From Anaerolineaceae bacterium (GTDB lineage Bacteria > Chloroflexota > Anaerolineae > Aggregatilineales > Phototrophicaceae): 64,000 nt of DNA. Of the stretch, positions 47,750-61,110 are shown piece by piece. Where the stretch lies: positions 2,356,001 to 2,420,000 of the forward strand of contig NZXX01000001.1 in NCBI GenBank assembly GCA_002702065.1, read 5' to 3'. How positions within the stretch are numbered: position 1 is the stretch's first letter; the number at the start of each line of letters is the position of its first letter. Both the position numbers and the translations under genes were made by a program. Below the pieces are notes generated by a model. The model was not told the DNA's origin, ran no database searches, and worked only from the letters and a program-made list of their open reading frames with translations.

Positions 47750-49033
47750 TCACTCCAACATACTCAGGTCAACGGGTTCCAGATCAGAATTATCGCATGG
47801 CTGCCGCCCCACCTTGGCCATCTTGATCCACTGATCACCCGGTTTAACCCGGACAATATCCATCGAATAATCCGTACTGGTTGACGAATCATTTTGAAAG
47901 AAGCGGGACCCCACGCCATACATATCAACCGGGACGTTTTCGCGTTCGTAATTTTCAATACGTGCCCGGTCAAAACCACCGGATGCTACGATTTTCACCT
48001 GTCGACAAAAGGCTTTTGCTTCGTCAACCCATGCCTGCGGGACATTCCAGCGCTCCCAGGCGGCGTCCATCGAATCCCGAACCAGATGAATTAGTTGCGG
48101 GTTGATGCCATACGGCCCATCCGGCTCCAGCGACACATCACGCACGTTGCTGCTGGTGTCGATGCGCACCCCATGCAGTGTCCAACGCCCCCTGGATTCC
48201 GCATCACCGGATTCCAGTGCTGCGCGATAATAAGGCCAGTATGCATCCAGAATTGCCAGCGACGCCGCGACCGTATCATTATTAAAATCAACCAGCGCGA
48301 TACGCGGAACCTCAACCGGAACATGCCGCGCATAGGCGACCATCGCGTCAGCAGTATCACCCAGAAAGCTGGAAATCAGCGCGTGAGGCACAGTACCGCC
48401 ACCTTCACCACCCCACCATGCGCCTTGAGCATCCGTGCTGACCAGCGCGTTCATCTGCTGGTTGAAGTCATGGTTGTAGCGCTGAACAGCCAGCCAGTAG
48501 GCGTAGCCGTCGATGGCCTGCACATCGGGCAGGTCGAAACGTGCCGGAAAGAATAATATGGGCTTTCCGTTGGATACTTCGAGCACATGGTAGACATTCG
48601 TCGCCACGCGTGAGGCCCGTGTGAGTACGCCCAGCATTGCCGTTTCAAGCAGGGCGAAATCCCGATAGCGCCCGCGCACCTTGATCACCGGCTGCACCTC
48701 CATCGGGTTACCGGCATAGGTGGTAAACACGCCATCAGCAACGGCTTCCACATCGAGCTGCGCGCTGGTATCCACAAACTGGTTTCCCTCAAAATAGCCG
48801 GTTGCGTGTTTCAAAATCGCCAGCGCCACATCGACCCCCGCCACCAGTGTCCGTGGCTGGCGGCGATTGAAATACTGCGCCTCGACAGGCATATCGCCCA
48901 GATCAGACGACACGCCCTCAAGAATCTGGACCACATTGGCAAAATACTGATCACTGTAAACGCCGCGTCGCAAACCCTTTACGTCCAGTTTGATCTGTTG
49001 ATTTGTGATTCGTTTATGGTCAAAAACGGTCAT
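47750..49033 (-). CDS. nicotinate phosphoribosyltransferase-family protein
   Basis: LDVKGLRRGVYSDQYFANV, FFPARFDLPDVQAIDGYAYWLAVQRYN, VRIDTSSNVRDVS, VKIVASGGFDRARIENYE. Confidence 0.85.
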   Translation of the reverse strand: MTVFDHKRITNQQIKLDVKGLRRGVYSDQYFANVVQILEGVSSDLGDMPVEAQYFNRRQPRTLVAGVDVALAILKHATGYFEGNQFVDTSAQLDVEAVADGVFTTYAGNPMEVQPVIKVRGRYRDFALLETAMLGVLTRASRVATNVYHVLEVSNGKPILFFPARFDLPDVQAIDGYAYWLAVQRYNHDFNQQMNALVSTDAQGAWWGGEGGGTVPHALISSFLGDTADAMVAYARHVPVEVPRIALVDFNNDTVAASLAILDAYWPYYRAALESGDAESRGRWTLHGVRIDTSSNVRDVSLEPDGPYGINPQLIHLVRDSMDAAWERWNVPQAWVDEAKAFCRQVKIVASGGFDRARIENYERENVPVDMYGVGSRFFQNDSSTSTDYSMDIVRVKPGDQWIKMAKVGRQPCDNSDLEPVDLSMLE

Positions 49034-49124
49034 TGGGTTTACCCTTTTACTTGAATTCGAGCGTGTCCACATGACTGTGGTATACTGCACGACGGTCTTC
49101 CGCAAGCCAGCTCAGGAACAGTTC

Positions 49125-50102
49125 ATGAACATTATCATAACCGGATCAATCGCCTATGACTATTTGATGCGTTTCCCCGGTCGCTTTACCGACCACCTGA
49201 TTGGGGAACAACTTCATCAAATCAGCCTCAGCTTTCTGGTCGACGACATGACCAAACACTGGGGGGGGGTTGCTGCCAATATCGCTTTCAACACAGCCAT
49301 GCTCGGCCTCAGAACCCACCTGATGGGCACCACTGGCCGCGACTTCCCGGATTACCGCCGTTGGCTGGATAATGTCGGTGTCGATACCAGCACCGTTCGG
49401 CAAATTGATGAAGTCTTCACCGCATCATTCTTCGTCAACACTGATCTGGACAACAACCAGATCGCGTCCTTTTATACCGGTGCGATGGCCTATGCCAAAA
49501 ATTATTCGATTGCGGATGTCTACGAAGGCCAACCGGACCTCGTCGTTATCTCACCGAACGACCCGGACGCGATGATCAAGCTCGCCCGCGAATGCCGCCA
49601 GCGCGCTATTCCGTTCATGGCCGACCCCAGCCAGCAAATCCCGCGGTTTACCAGCGACCAGCTTCTCGAAACAACCGAAGGCGCCAGAATTCTGATCGTC
49701 AATGCCTACGAGGCCGGTGTCCTGTGTAAACAACTTGGGCAAACTATTGACGATTTACAAGCGCAGCACGAAATTCTGGTTGTCACGCAGGGGGCCAGCG
49801 GCGCGCTCATCTATCATCAGGGCCAAAAAATCGATGTACCAGCCTTTCCCGTGGATGCTATCCTCGACCCAACCGGGGCAGGCGACGCATTCAGAGCAGG
49901 CTTTCTGCGCGGGATGGCAGCCGATTTCCCCCTCCAGTTGTGCGGCATGATGGGTTCATTGTGCGCCTGTTACGTACTGGAACAGGTGGGAACCCAGAAT
50001 CACAATTTCACCGTATCCGAGTTTGTTCAGCGTTTCCGTCAACATGCCGACGACGAAGGTTTGCTCGATTCGCTGCTGGTCGAGGCCAGCGTATCCGGTT
50101 GA
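49125..50102 (+). CDS. PfkB-family carbohydrate/adenosine kinase
   Basis: MNIIITGSIAYDYLMRFPG, HWGGVAANIAFNTAMLGL, ILDPTGAGDAFRAGFLRG. Confidence 0.9.
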   Translation: MNIIITGSIAYDYLMRFPGRFTDHLIGEQLHQISLSFLVDDMTKHWGGVAANIAFNTAMLGLRTHLMGTTGRDFPDYRRWLDNVGVDTSTVRQIDEVFTASFFVNTDLDNNQIASFYTGAMAYAKNYSIADVYEGQPDLVVISPNDPDAMIKLARECRQRAIPFMADPSQQIPRFTSDQLLETTEGARILIVNAYEAGVLCKQLGQTIDDLQAQHEILVVTQGASGALIYHQGQKIDVPAFPVDAILDPTGAGDAFRAGFLRGMAADFPLQLCGMMGSLCACYVLEQVGTQNHNFTVSEFVQRFRQHADDEGLLDSLLVEASVSG

Positions 50103-50184
50103 GGGATGCCCCCAAGATACTGGCGACAAGTCCACAATCGTGTGCTACAATCGCCGCATTCTCGGCATGAAACAGGAGTAATGA

Positions 50185-51462
<1,278 letters not shown>

Positions 51463-51511
51463 TCGTTTGCGCTATACCAACTTATCTGTGACAAACTTCA
51501 AGGGAGGAAGG

Positions 51512-53977
51512 ATGATACACAGACATTTGCGAGTGTTCCTCAGCGTACTGGTGTTGGGGCTGCTTCTGGCAGTCGGTACCGGTGTATTTGCCCAGGACAA
51601 TGCGATGGTGCGCTTTGTGCACGCTATCCCTGGCGCAGCAACCGTTGACATCTATGTCGATGGTGAGCTAACCGCGACCAACGTGGAATTTGGCGGCGCA
51701 ACCGCCTATATCAACATTCCGGCGGCACAGCATCAGATCACCGTGACACCGGTCGGCGCAACCACATCTCTGTGGGAGCAGAATTTTACGCCTGGTGCGG
51801 CAAAAGCCTATACCCTGGTCGCTTCATCATTCGATGAGCCGGTCGAGTTTACCGTCTACGAAGACCTGCTCGAAGCGCTGCCACTGGGCGAAGCCCGCTT
51901 TACCACCATTCACGCCATTGCCGACGGCCCTGCTGTTGACGTGGTGCTGGACGATGGGCGCCCGCTGGTGCTGGAACAGACTTATGACCAGCCATTTGGC
52001 ACGCTCGATGTCCCGGTATTCAGCTACAATCTGGCTGTGGTCCCCACGGGTGAAAGTGTCGATAACGCTATCCTGACCCTGGATGATGTCGCACTCAACA
52101 CCGGCACGTCGTACATGCTGCTGCTCTATGGCACAGCCGCCAACCCGCAATCGACCCTGCTCTCCGCCACTACCCAACCAGAATCCGCTGATAGTGGCTT
52201 CCTGCGGCTGGTTCACGCCGTACCGGATGCCCCGGCTGTGGATGTCTATATCGGTGATGCCGGCATCCTTGCCGCCACACTGTCGAACCCGGCAGATGGC
52301 AGCAACAGCACAGGCTATATCGCGGTTCCGGCAGGCGATTACAGCGTGGAACTGCGCGCCGCTGGCACTGAAGATACGCTGCTCACCACCGATGTGTCGG
52401 TTAACAGCGGTGAATATACAAGCGCTGTTGTCCTCGGCACCGCCGATGATCTGACGATCAGTGTCCTGAACGACAACGTCGCCAGTTTGTCCGCGAATGA
52501 AGCACTCTTGCGCGTGATCAATGCAGGCACCGGCGCGATTTCAACCGCGTTGTCTGACGGCACAACCGTTGCCACAGACGTAGCCGCCGGCGAGGACAGC
52601 GGCTTCACGGCCCTTGCACCCGCCCTGCTGAGTGTGGAAGTATCCGGTGAAGGTGGAAACAACGCCCTGACCGATCAGCCATTCTACGGCGGCGTCTTCT
52701 ATGACCTGCTGGCACTGGACGACTCGGTTGTTGTCAATCAGGCTGCGCTGGCGCAGGGCATTGGCAGCGCACCGGGCGCCAGCTCCGCGACACTGGTCGC
52801 CGCTGAACCCACCCTGCCAGCTCCGGTAGTCGAACCGACCGCCGCCCCGGCAGCGGTGGAACCGACTGCTGCACCTGCGCAACCACCCACGCCCGCACCC
52901 ATCGCGGTGCCGACTGAGGCCGCCCCAACCGGACGCGTGTTTAACCTGAACGTGGATGCCAACCTGCAACTGCGTCAGTACCCCAGTTCGGATGCGCTTT
53001 CACTGGGTGTTGTACCATTTGGTACGATCTTCACAGTGAATGGTCGTGAAGGTGAGCTGGCCGAAATCTTCATCAGCGCCACGCAGATTCCGCCCGACTA
53101 CGAATATGTCGATCCGGTATCACTGCTGCCGGATGAAGATACCGACCTGAACCCTGAAGAAACCTGGCTTAATGTGACCTACAACACGCCCGATGGCGGC
53201 ACCATCGACGCCTGGGTCCGCGCAGATTTCATTGATGTACGCGATACCGATGGCGATCAACTGCCACTGCGTGAACTGGAAACGGTGCCCGGCAACCGCC
53301 CCGGCGAGTCGCGCAATACCGATATTCAGTCACCGCAGGCGCAGGAAGATGTCGTCACCGTTCGCGTGATCAACCTGGATGCCAGCGCCAACCTGAACGT
53401 GCGCCGTACACCGGAAACCACAGGTGAGGTGCTTGCCCAACTGCCGCTCAACACGGTTGCAGAATACGTCGGCAGCAGCGAAGATGGCGAATGGATTTAC
53501 CTGCGTTACGCGGCACCGGAAGGTGTCACGACCGCCGGGTGGTCCAGCACCGCTTTCCTGGAGCTTATGCTCAATGGCGAGGCGACCGACGTGGAAACGC
53601 TCGAAATGGAAGGGCTGTACAACATCACCGACCTCAGCCAGCGAGGTTCGCAGACAGTGGGCGCGGCCCCGGTCGCAGCCCCCACCGTTGACCCGACTAT
53701 CGACGCTGTGGTCGCCGAAGTGGCGCTGGACCCGGGTGCGAACCTGAACCTGCGTCGTAACCCCGAAGTGAATGCGGAAGTTCTGGCGCAGATCCCCAGC
53801 GGCACCCAGCTGATCGTCAGCGAACGAACAGAAGATGCCCAGTGGCTGAACGTCACCTATGAAGGGGTCGAAGGCTGGATTGCGGCCCAGACGGACGATG
53901 CCGTGTTTGTGCGGCTGTCCTTCAACGGTGCACCCTTTACCATCGAAGAGGTGCCAGTTACCGCATCTGCCGGTTAA
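51512..53977 (+). CDS. secreted DUF4397-repeat protein with P/A-rich linker and SH3-like repeats
   Basis: RBS AGGGAGG; signal peptide; repeats VRFVHAIPGAATVDIYVDG / FTTIHAIADGPAVDVVLDDG / [21 protein letters not shown]; linker VEPTAAPAAVEPTAAPAQPPTPAP; SH3-like LDASANLNVRRTPETTGEVLAQLP and LDPGANLNLRRNPEVNAEVLAQIP. Confidence 0.88.
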   Translation: MIHRHLRVFLSVLVLGLLLAVGTGVFAQDNAMVRFVHAIPGAATVDIYVDGELTATNVEFGGATAYINIPAAQHQITVTPVGATTSLWEQNFTPGAAKAYTLVASSFDEPVEFTVYEDLLEALPLGEARFTTIHAIADGPAVDVVLDDGRPLVLEQTYDQPFGTLDVPVFSYNLAVVPTGESVDNAILTLDDVALNTGTSYMLLLYGTAANPQSTLLSATTQPESADSGFLRLVHAVPDAPAVDVYIGDAGILAATLSNPADGSNSTGYIAVPAGDYSVELRAAGTEDTLLTTDVSVNSGEYTSAVVLGTADDLTISVLNDNVASLSANEALLRVINAGTGAISTALSDGTTVATDVAAGEDSGFTALAPALLSVEVSGEGGNNALTDQPFYGGVFYDLLALDDSVVVNQAALAQGIGSAPGASSATLVAAEPTLPAPVVEPTAAPAAVEPTAAPAQPPTPAPIAVPTEAAPTGRVFNLNVDANLQLRQYPSSDALSLGVVPFGTIFTVNGREGELAEIFISATQIPPDYEYVDPVSLLPDEDTDLNPEETWLNVTYNTPDGGTIDAWVRADFIDVRDTDGDQLPLRELETVPGNRPGESRNTDIQSPQAQEDVVTVRVINLDASANLNVRRTPETTGEVLAQLPLNTVAEYVGSSEDGEWIYLRYAAPEGVTTAGWSSTAFLELMLNGEATDVETLEMEGLYNITDLSQRGSQTVGAAPVAAPTVDPTIDAVVAEVALDPGANLNLRRNPEVNAEVLAQIPSGTQLIVSERTEDAQWLNVTYEGVEGWIAAQTDDAVFVRLSFNGAPFTIEEVPVTASAG

Positions 53978-54006
53978 CCACACCTGATCTTTACAGTGAA
54001 ATACAG

Positions 54007-54038
54007 AGTCCCGCAGCCCAACTGCGGGACTTTTGCTT
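54007..54038 (+). terminator. intrinsic terminator
   Basis: AGTCCCGCAG-CCCAA-CTGCGGGACT 10-bp perfect stem then TTTGCTT. Confidence 0.85.
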
Positions 54039-54094
54039 AGTTTCTCGGTTCAACATACAATGAGAATCGTGGTCAGTAACTGTTGAGGTCGTCC

Positions 54095-56194
54095 ATGCGC
54101 CGTATCTGCTTGTTTGCCTTCCTGATGATCTTTGCTGCTGCCTGTGCCAGCACCCCAGAGCCAACGGCCACGCCGACCGAAACCCCGCTGCCCACGCTCA
54201 CACCGACCGCCACCCTGCCGCCAGAGCCCACCCCCCTGCCCAGCGTGCAGGAATTAACCCGTGCCACAGATCCGTCCCAGCAGGCATTTTTGAGCGTCGT
54301 TCACGCTGCCGCCGGAGCACCCATCTTCGACATCTATGTCGAACGTCTGGCAATTGCGGCAAACCTGAACTTTGGCGGTTCGACCCAACCATCCGGTATC
54401 GTCGCCGGCGACTATTTCCTGCGCGTCGTGCCCAACGGCGTTCGTCCCGATGCAGGCGAAGTCCTGTATGAAACTCAGCTCTCACTGGAGGGGGGCGATT
54501 CGCTGCTGCTGTTGTTCACGGGCTCGGTGGATAACCTCTCAATGGCTTATTTCCCGCAGCCGCTGGACCCGCTCGAAGCCAATCAAAGCCGGGTCACCGT
54601 CATCCATGCCATTCCTGATGGGCCACCCCTGACCATGCAGCAAAACGGCGCCGATCTTACAGTGCCCATGTCGTTCGGCAATGCCGCCTTCCCGGTGGTG
54701 CTGCCCGCTGGTGAAACGACGCTGGATTTTGCCGTCGATGGTGTCAATCGCCTGAGCTATCCCATCAACCTGCGGGAACAATTTAGTTATGTCCTGGTGA
54801 TCGCAGGCGATGCTGCCAGTATCGAAAATGCCACCATCATCCAGACGCGCAATTCGGTGCCGGGCCTTGTGCAGATCCGTGCCGTTCATGCATCACCCGA
54901 CATCGGGCCGGTGGATATTTTCCTGAACGATGAACCTCTCGCCACCAATCTGGAATATACACGCGCCAGTGACCGCCAACCCCGCGCAGCGCAGGTTTAT
55001 CAAGTCGATGTTTTTGCGCCCGGTGTCGACCGGCGCGCCGTCGAACCCCTGCTTCGCAGTCAGGTAATCGCCAACAGCGGCGAAAGTCTGTCGATCATCC
55101 TGATAGGCTCGACGCAGCGGTTACAACTGCTACCCTACCGTGAAGACACATCCCCAACCGTGCCAGACGAAGCGCGCATTGCCTTCATCAACACTATCGA
55201 GCAGGCGCCCAGAGTCCGCATCGACTTGCAGTATCGCGTCCTGATGGAAGCCGGCGAGTTGGGTTATGGGCAGCCGCCCAGCGTTGTGGACCTGCCAGCG
55301 ATAGTACACCGTTTTTCGATCCTCGAAGTAGAAAACGGCAGCCCGTCGGAACTGGTCGAGCTGGCTGAAGACGTTCAGCTGGAAGCAGGCCGCAGTTATC
55401 TCTATCTCATCACTGGCCGCATCAATGACCCTCCCGTTATCCTCAGCGAGAATCTGGGTATCAACGAAGCATTCATCGACACGGAAGACAGTGACGCCCC
55501 GTTGACCCCGACCCCGGAGATTCCAACCAGCATTCGCTTTATCAATGCCGTTAATGGAGGCTTGCCGCTGGATGTGCTGGTGGACGGACAGAGTTTCGCC
55601 AGTAACCTGACTTATGGGCAGTCCAGCACCGTCAGCATGATTGGCTCAGGCGACCACACGCTGGAGGTCCGTCAAGTCAACAACGGTCAAAGCGTGCTGA
55701 GCTTCGACACACCACTCGAAGTTTCGACGCCGTATACGGTTGTTCTTTTTGGCTTCGGCACCGAGGTTGAATATCTGCTCCTCGATGACTCGGAGCGCAT
55801 AACCGAGGGGGATGCACCGCTGGTGCGGCTGATCAACCTGACGACCTTTGGCGAGTTTACCGCTGCTCTGGCCGAATCCAGAGCCGAAACGGTGACTGAC
55901 GGCCCGACAATCTTCAGCGAGTCCCCCGGTTCGGAGAACTTCCGTCGGTCGATGGCCTTTGGTGTCGATCGCCTGCGAACCGTCACCGAGGTCGAAGGGC
56001 GTGTGTCCTCAAACGTCGGACTGGCGCCACTCGGCCCGCACGATCTCCACATCATTGACGTCGGCATCAATATGATCGCGGCCTCCATTCGTGGTGTGGA
56101 TTTCAGCCCCGGTGCCTATTACGATGTCCTGATTTATCAGAACCGCGATTCCGCCCAGGTCGAGGGCTTTGCCGTGCGCTATCCCGCTGGTTAA
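54095..56194 (+). CDS. DUF4397-repeat lipoprotein
   Basis: Lipobox-like MRRICLFAFLMIFAAACAS, TPT-rich linker, repeats AFLSVVHAAAGAPIFDIYVERL / VTVIHAIPDGPPLTMQQNG / VQIRAVHASPDIGPVDIFLNDEP / IRFINAVNGGLPLDVLVDGQ. Confidence 0.87.
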   Translation: MRRICLFAFLMIFAAACASTPEPTATPTETPLPTLTPTATLPPEPTPLPSVQELTRATDPSQQAFLSVVHAAAGAPIFDIYVERLAIAANLNFGGSTQPSGIVAGDYFLRVVPNGVRPDAGEVLYETQLSLEGGDSLLLLFTGSVDNLSMAYFPQPLDPLEANQSRVTVIHAIPDGPPLTMQQNGADLTVPMSFGNAAFPVVLPAGETTLDFAVDGVNRLSYPINLREQFSYVLVIAGDAASIENATIIQTRNSVPGLVQIRAVHASPDIGPVDIFLNDEPLATNLEYTRASDRQPRAAQVYQVDVFAPGVDRRAVEPLLRSQVIANSGESLSIILIGSTQRLQLLPYREDTSPTVPDEARIAFINTIEQAPRVRIDLQYRVLMEAGELGYGQPPSVVDLPAIVHRFSILEVENGSPSELVELAEDVQLEAGRSYLYLITGRINDPPVILSENLGINEAFIDTEDSDAPLTPTPEIPTSIRFINAVNGGLPLDVLVDGQSFASNLTYGQSSTVSMIGSGDHTLEVRQVNNGQSVLSFDTPLEVSTPYTVVLFGFGTEVEYLLLDDSERITEGDAPLVRLINLTTFGEFTAALAESRAETVTDGPTIFSESPGSENFRRSMAFGVDRLRTVTEVEGRVSSNVGLAPLGPHDLHIIDVGINMIAASIRGVDFSPGAYYDVLIYQNRDSAQVEGFAVRYPAG

Positions 56195-56263
56195 GGCTGG
56201 CATACAGCGACCAATCCGCTATAATCCTGCGGACTATCCAGGCAAATCAACGGGAAGATCAGC

Positions 56264-57202
56264 GTGAGGGTTCTCATCACGGGCGCAACCGGATTCGTCG
56301 GCGGCCATCTGGTTCAATATCTGTCGCAAGCTGCCGAAACCACAGAGATACACGGGACAACCCTTTCGGCAGATCAATTGACGCCCGGTGTTCAGCTGCA
56401 TCAGGTCAACCTGACGGACGAAGAAGCCGTCCACACCCTGCTGCAAAGCATTCAGCCGGACCAGATCTATCATCTGGCAGCACAGGCCTCCCCACGGCAA
56501 TCATTCGCCGATCCCTGGAACACCTTGAAGAACAATATTCAGGCCCAGTTAAACATTATTCTGGCCTGTATCAACCTGAGCATCGCACCGCGCATACTGG
56601 TTATCAGCTCCGCCGAGATTTACCAGGCTGGCAACCAGCCCATTGACGAAGCCACGCCCTTAAACCCAACAAGCCCCTATGGAGTCAGCAAGATCGCACA
56701 GGACATGCTGGCGTTGCAATATGCGCAATCGAACCGCCTGCCGATCATGCGCGCGCGTCCGTTTAATCACATCGGCCCCGGCCAGAGCGAAGGCTTTGTC
56801 GCACCGGATTTTGCGACCCAAATCGCACGCATTGAAGCCGGGATGCAGGAGCCAGTCCTGGAGGTCGGCAATCTGGCGGCGCAGCGCGATTTTACGGATG
56901 TCCGAGATGTGGTCCGCGCCTATCACCTGATTGTCGAACAGGGTCAACCAGCGGACGTGTACAACGTCGCCTCCGGCAAGGCGATCAGCATTCAGAATAT
57001 ACTCGATATTTTGCTGAGCTACAGCACCCGCGACATTGAGGTGCGGGTTGACCCGGCCCGGTTTTTGCCCATTGATGTCCCCATCAAACAGGGCAATGCA
57101 GACCGCTTGCGTCAGGCGATGGGCTGGCAGCCCACGATCAGTCTCGAACAAAGCCTGCTGGACATCCTCAATGAATGCCGCCAGCGCATTCAAACAACCT
57201 AA
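56264..57202 (+). CDS. rmd: NAD-dependent epimerase/dehydratase, GDP-6-deoxy-mannose reductase-like
   Basis: SDR MRVLITGATGFVGGHLVQYL, SSAEIYQ..., SPYGVSKIAQDML, RPFNHIGPGQSEGFVAPDFA; adjacent to gmd. Confidence 0.82.
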   Translation: MRVLITGATGFVGGHLVQYLSQAAETTEIHGTTLSADQLTPGVQLHQVNLTDEEAVHTLLQSIQPDQIYHLAAQASPRQSFADPWNTLKNNIQAQLNIILACINLSIAPRILVISSAEIYQAGNQPIDEATPLNPTSPYGVSKIAQDMLALQYAQSNRLPIMRARPFNHIGPGQSEGFVAPDFATQIARIEAGMQEPVLEVGNLAAQRDFTDVRDVVRAYHLIVEQGQPADVYNVASGKAISIQNILDILLSYSTRDIEVRVDPARFLPIDVPIKQGNADRLRQAMGWQPTISLEQSLLDILNECRQRIQTT

Positions 57203-58989
<1,787 letters not shown>

Positions 58990-59038
58990 AAAACGAGGGA
59001 TTATTCTGTACAATGGCGGCGAAAGGGATTCTTGAGCC

Positions 59039-59971
59039 GTGACCGACTTGTCCATCATCATCGTCAGCTGGAACGTCGCCGCCCTGCTGGCTGCCTGCCT
59101 GGATAGTATTGCACAGAGCCTGTCGCAGTCAGCTCTACAGGTTGAAATGATTGTGGTGGATTCCGCCAGCAGCGATCATAGCGTGACGCTGGTGCGGGAA
59201 AACTACCCGCATGTAACGCTGATACCACAGAATGAAAACTCCGGTTTCGTCGTCTCCAACAATATCGGCTTGCGCCAGGCCAATGGCCGGTATGTGCTGC
59301 TGCTCAACCCGGATACGGAAGTCATCGGCGATGCACTGGACCAGATGGTCAGCTACCTGGACAATCACCCTTCTGTGGGGATCGTTGGCCCGCACACGCT
59401 CAACACAGATGGCACCACCCAGTCCACACGCCGTCGCTTCCCCACCATGATGACCGCGCTCTTTGAAAGTACCTGGCTGCAAGCCTATGCGCCGCGCCAC
59501 GTTCTGGACCAGTATTACGTGACCGACCAGCCCGATGATGGCGTTTTTGACGTGGATTGGGTGCAGGGTTCGGCGTTGATGGCCCGGTGTGCCGTCTACG
59601 ATGAAATCGGCGGGCTGGACCCCGGTTATACCATGTTCTCCGAAGAACTCGACTGGTGTCATCGTGCCAAAGCGGCAGGCTGGCAGGTGGTTTATCTCGG
59701 CACCGCGCAGGTCATCCATCACGGCGGCAAGAGCACCGAACAGGTCGTCGCCCGCCGCCACATTCACTTTCAGGAGAGCAAGCTGCGCTACTTCCGCAAA
59801 TTTCACGGGCCGTTTTCCGCCCAATGCCTGCGCATCTTTCTGCTGCTGAACTACGCCATCCAACTGCTGCTGGAAGCGGGCAAAGCTCTTGTCGGCCACA
59901 AGCGAGCGTTGCGCCAGGAGCGCGTGAAGCAGTACTGGCAGGTCCTGCGCTCCGGCCTGAAGGTCAGTTAA
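59039..59971 (+). CDS. glycosyltransferase family 2 (rhamnosyltransferase-like)
   Basis: LSIIIVSWNVAALLAACLDSI, LLLNPDTEVIGDALDQMVSYLD, VDWVQGSALMARCAVYDEIGGLDPGYTMFSEELDWCHRAKAAGW; GTG start. Confidence 0.93.
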   Translation: MTDLSIIIVSWNVAALLAACLDSIAQSLSQSALQVEMIVVDSASSDHSVTLVRENYPHVTLIPQNENSGFVVSNNIGLRQANGRYVLLLNPDTEVIGDALDQMVSYLDNHPSVGIVGPHTLNTDGTTQSTRRRFPTMMTALFESTWLQAYAPRHVLDQYYVTDQPDDGVFDVDWVQGSALMARCAVYDEIGGLDPGYTMFSEELDWCHRAKAAGWQVVYLGTAQVIHHGGKSTEQVVARRHIHFQESKLRYFRKFHGPFSAQCLRIFLLLNYAIQLLLEAGKALVGHKRALRQERVKQYWQVLRSGLKVS

Positions 59972-61110
59972 TGCGCATCGGCATCGTCACCGGAGAATAC
60001 CCACCGATGCAGGGTGGCGTGGGCGCCTATACGGCCATCCTCGCCCGGCATCTGAGCGCAACCGAGGATGTACGGATCTTCAGCACCGAGGCGGCCCACA
60101 GCGCAGATATTCCGCTGACCAATACCCTGCGTTCATGGGGCTACGGCAGTCTGCGGGCCGTCGCGGATTGGGCGCAAACAAACCAATTGGATGTCCTCAA
60201 TCTGCAATTTCAGACAGCTGCGTTCAATATGTCGCCCTGGGTCCATTTCCTGCCCGATGTGGTACATCAGGTGCCAGTTGTCACAACCTTTCATGACCTC
60301 CGCTATCCCTACCTGTTCCCCAAAGCCGGGCCGCTGCGCGACTGGATTGTCCATCATCTGGCGGGCGCATCAACCGGGGTCATTGTCACCAACCATGAAG
60401 ACGCCATCCAGGTCAACTATCTGCCGCGTCATCAGTTGATTCCCATCGGCAGCAATATCACGAACGCCCTGCCAGCGGATTATCAGCCGGGTGAATGGCG
60501 CACGCGCGCTGGCGCAACCGAGTCTGACTTTTTGCTGGGCTACTTCGGGCTGATCAACCGCAGCAAAGGGCTTGATACCCTGCTCAACAGCCTGGCGCAG
60601 TTGCGGACGAACGGTGTTCCGGCACGCCTGCTCATCATCGGTGGCACAACCGGCAGCAACGACCCGACCAACGCCGCTTATCTCAAGGAGATTGAACAGG
60701 CCATCAACACGCTCAAGTTGAATGACTACATCCATCGCACCGGCTACATCGAGGATGAAATGACGGTCGGCAGCTACCTCAGCGCGTGTGATGCGGTTGT
60801 CCTGCCATTCACCGATGGCGCATCATTCCGGCGTGGCAGTCTGATGGCAGCGATTCATTACGGCTGTCCGGTGGTCACCACGACACCCTATGTGCCCATT
60901 CCCGAATTTGTGCCCGGTGAGAATATGATGTTTGTCCCGGCATCTGACCCCGAAGCCCTGACCCGCGCCCTGATCGATCTGCACGCAAATCCGACCCTTC
61001 GTGCCCGGCTGCACACAGGCGCGGCGAGCTTGGCGCAACATTTCGACTGGCAGGCGATCAGCGACGCGTACATCGCGTTCTTTCATCGTGTGCTTGAGGC
61101 ATCGGCATGA
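59971..61110 (+). CDS. glycosyltransferase family 4/1
   Basis: MRIGIVTGEYPPMQGGVGAYTAILARHL, LGYFGLINRSKGLDTLLNSLAQL, ADQ-type C-terminal GSLMAAIHYGCPVVTT; overlaps the previous stop (TAATG). Confidence 0.92.
   Translation: MRIGIVTGEYPPMQGGVGAYTAILARHLSATEDVRIFSTEAAHSADIPLTNTLRSWGYGSLRAVADWAQTNQLDVLNLQFQTAAFNMSPWVHFLPDVVHQVPVVTTFHDLRYPYLFPKAGPLRDWIVHHLAGASTGVIVTNHEDAIQVNYLPRHQLIPIGSNITNALPADYQPGEWRTRAGATESDFLLGYFGLINRSKGLDTLLNSLAQLRTNGVPARLLIIGGTTGSNDPTNAAYLKEIEQAINTLKLNDYIHRTGYIEDEMTVGSYLSACDAVVLPFTDGASFRRGSLMAAIHYGCPVVTTTPYVPIPEFVPGENMMFVPASDPEALTRALIDLHANPTLRARLHTGAASLAQHFDWQAISDAYIAFFHRVLEASA

Noticed and set aside
50103-50184. Possible SAH riboswitch upstream of ahcY
   Set aside because: Leader is short and lacks the conserved SAH aptamer pattern; looks like an ordinary promoter (TACAAT) plus RBS.
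54083-54267. TPT/PTATPTE-rich segment as a nucleotide tandem repeat
   Set aside because: Explained as a proline/threonine-rich stalk after the lipobox; no exact DNA-level repeat unit.
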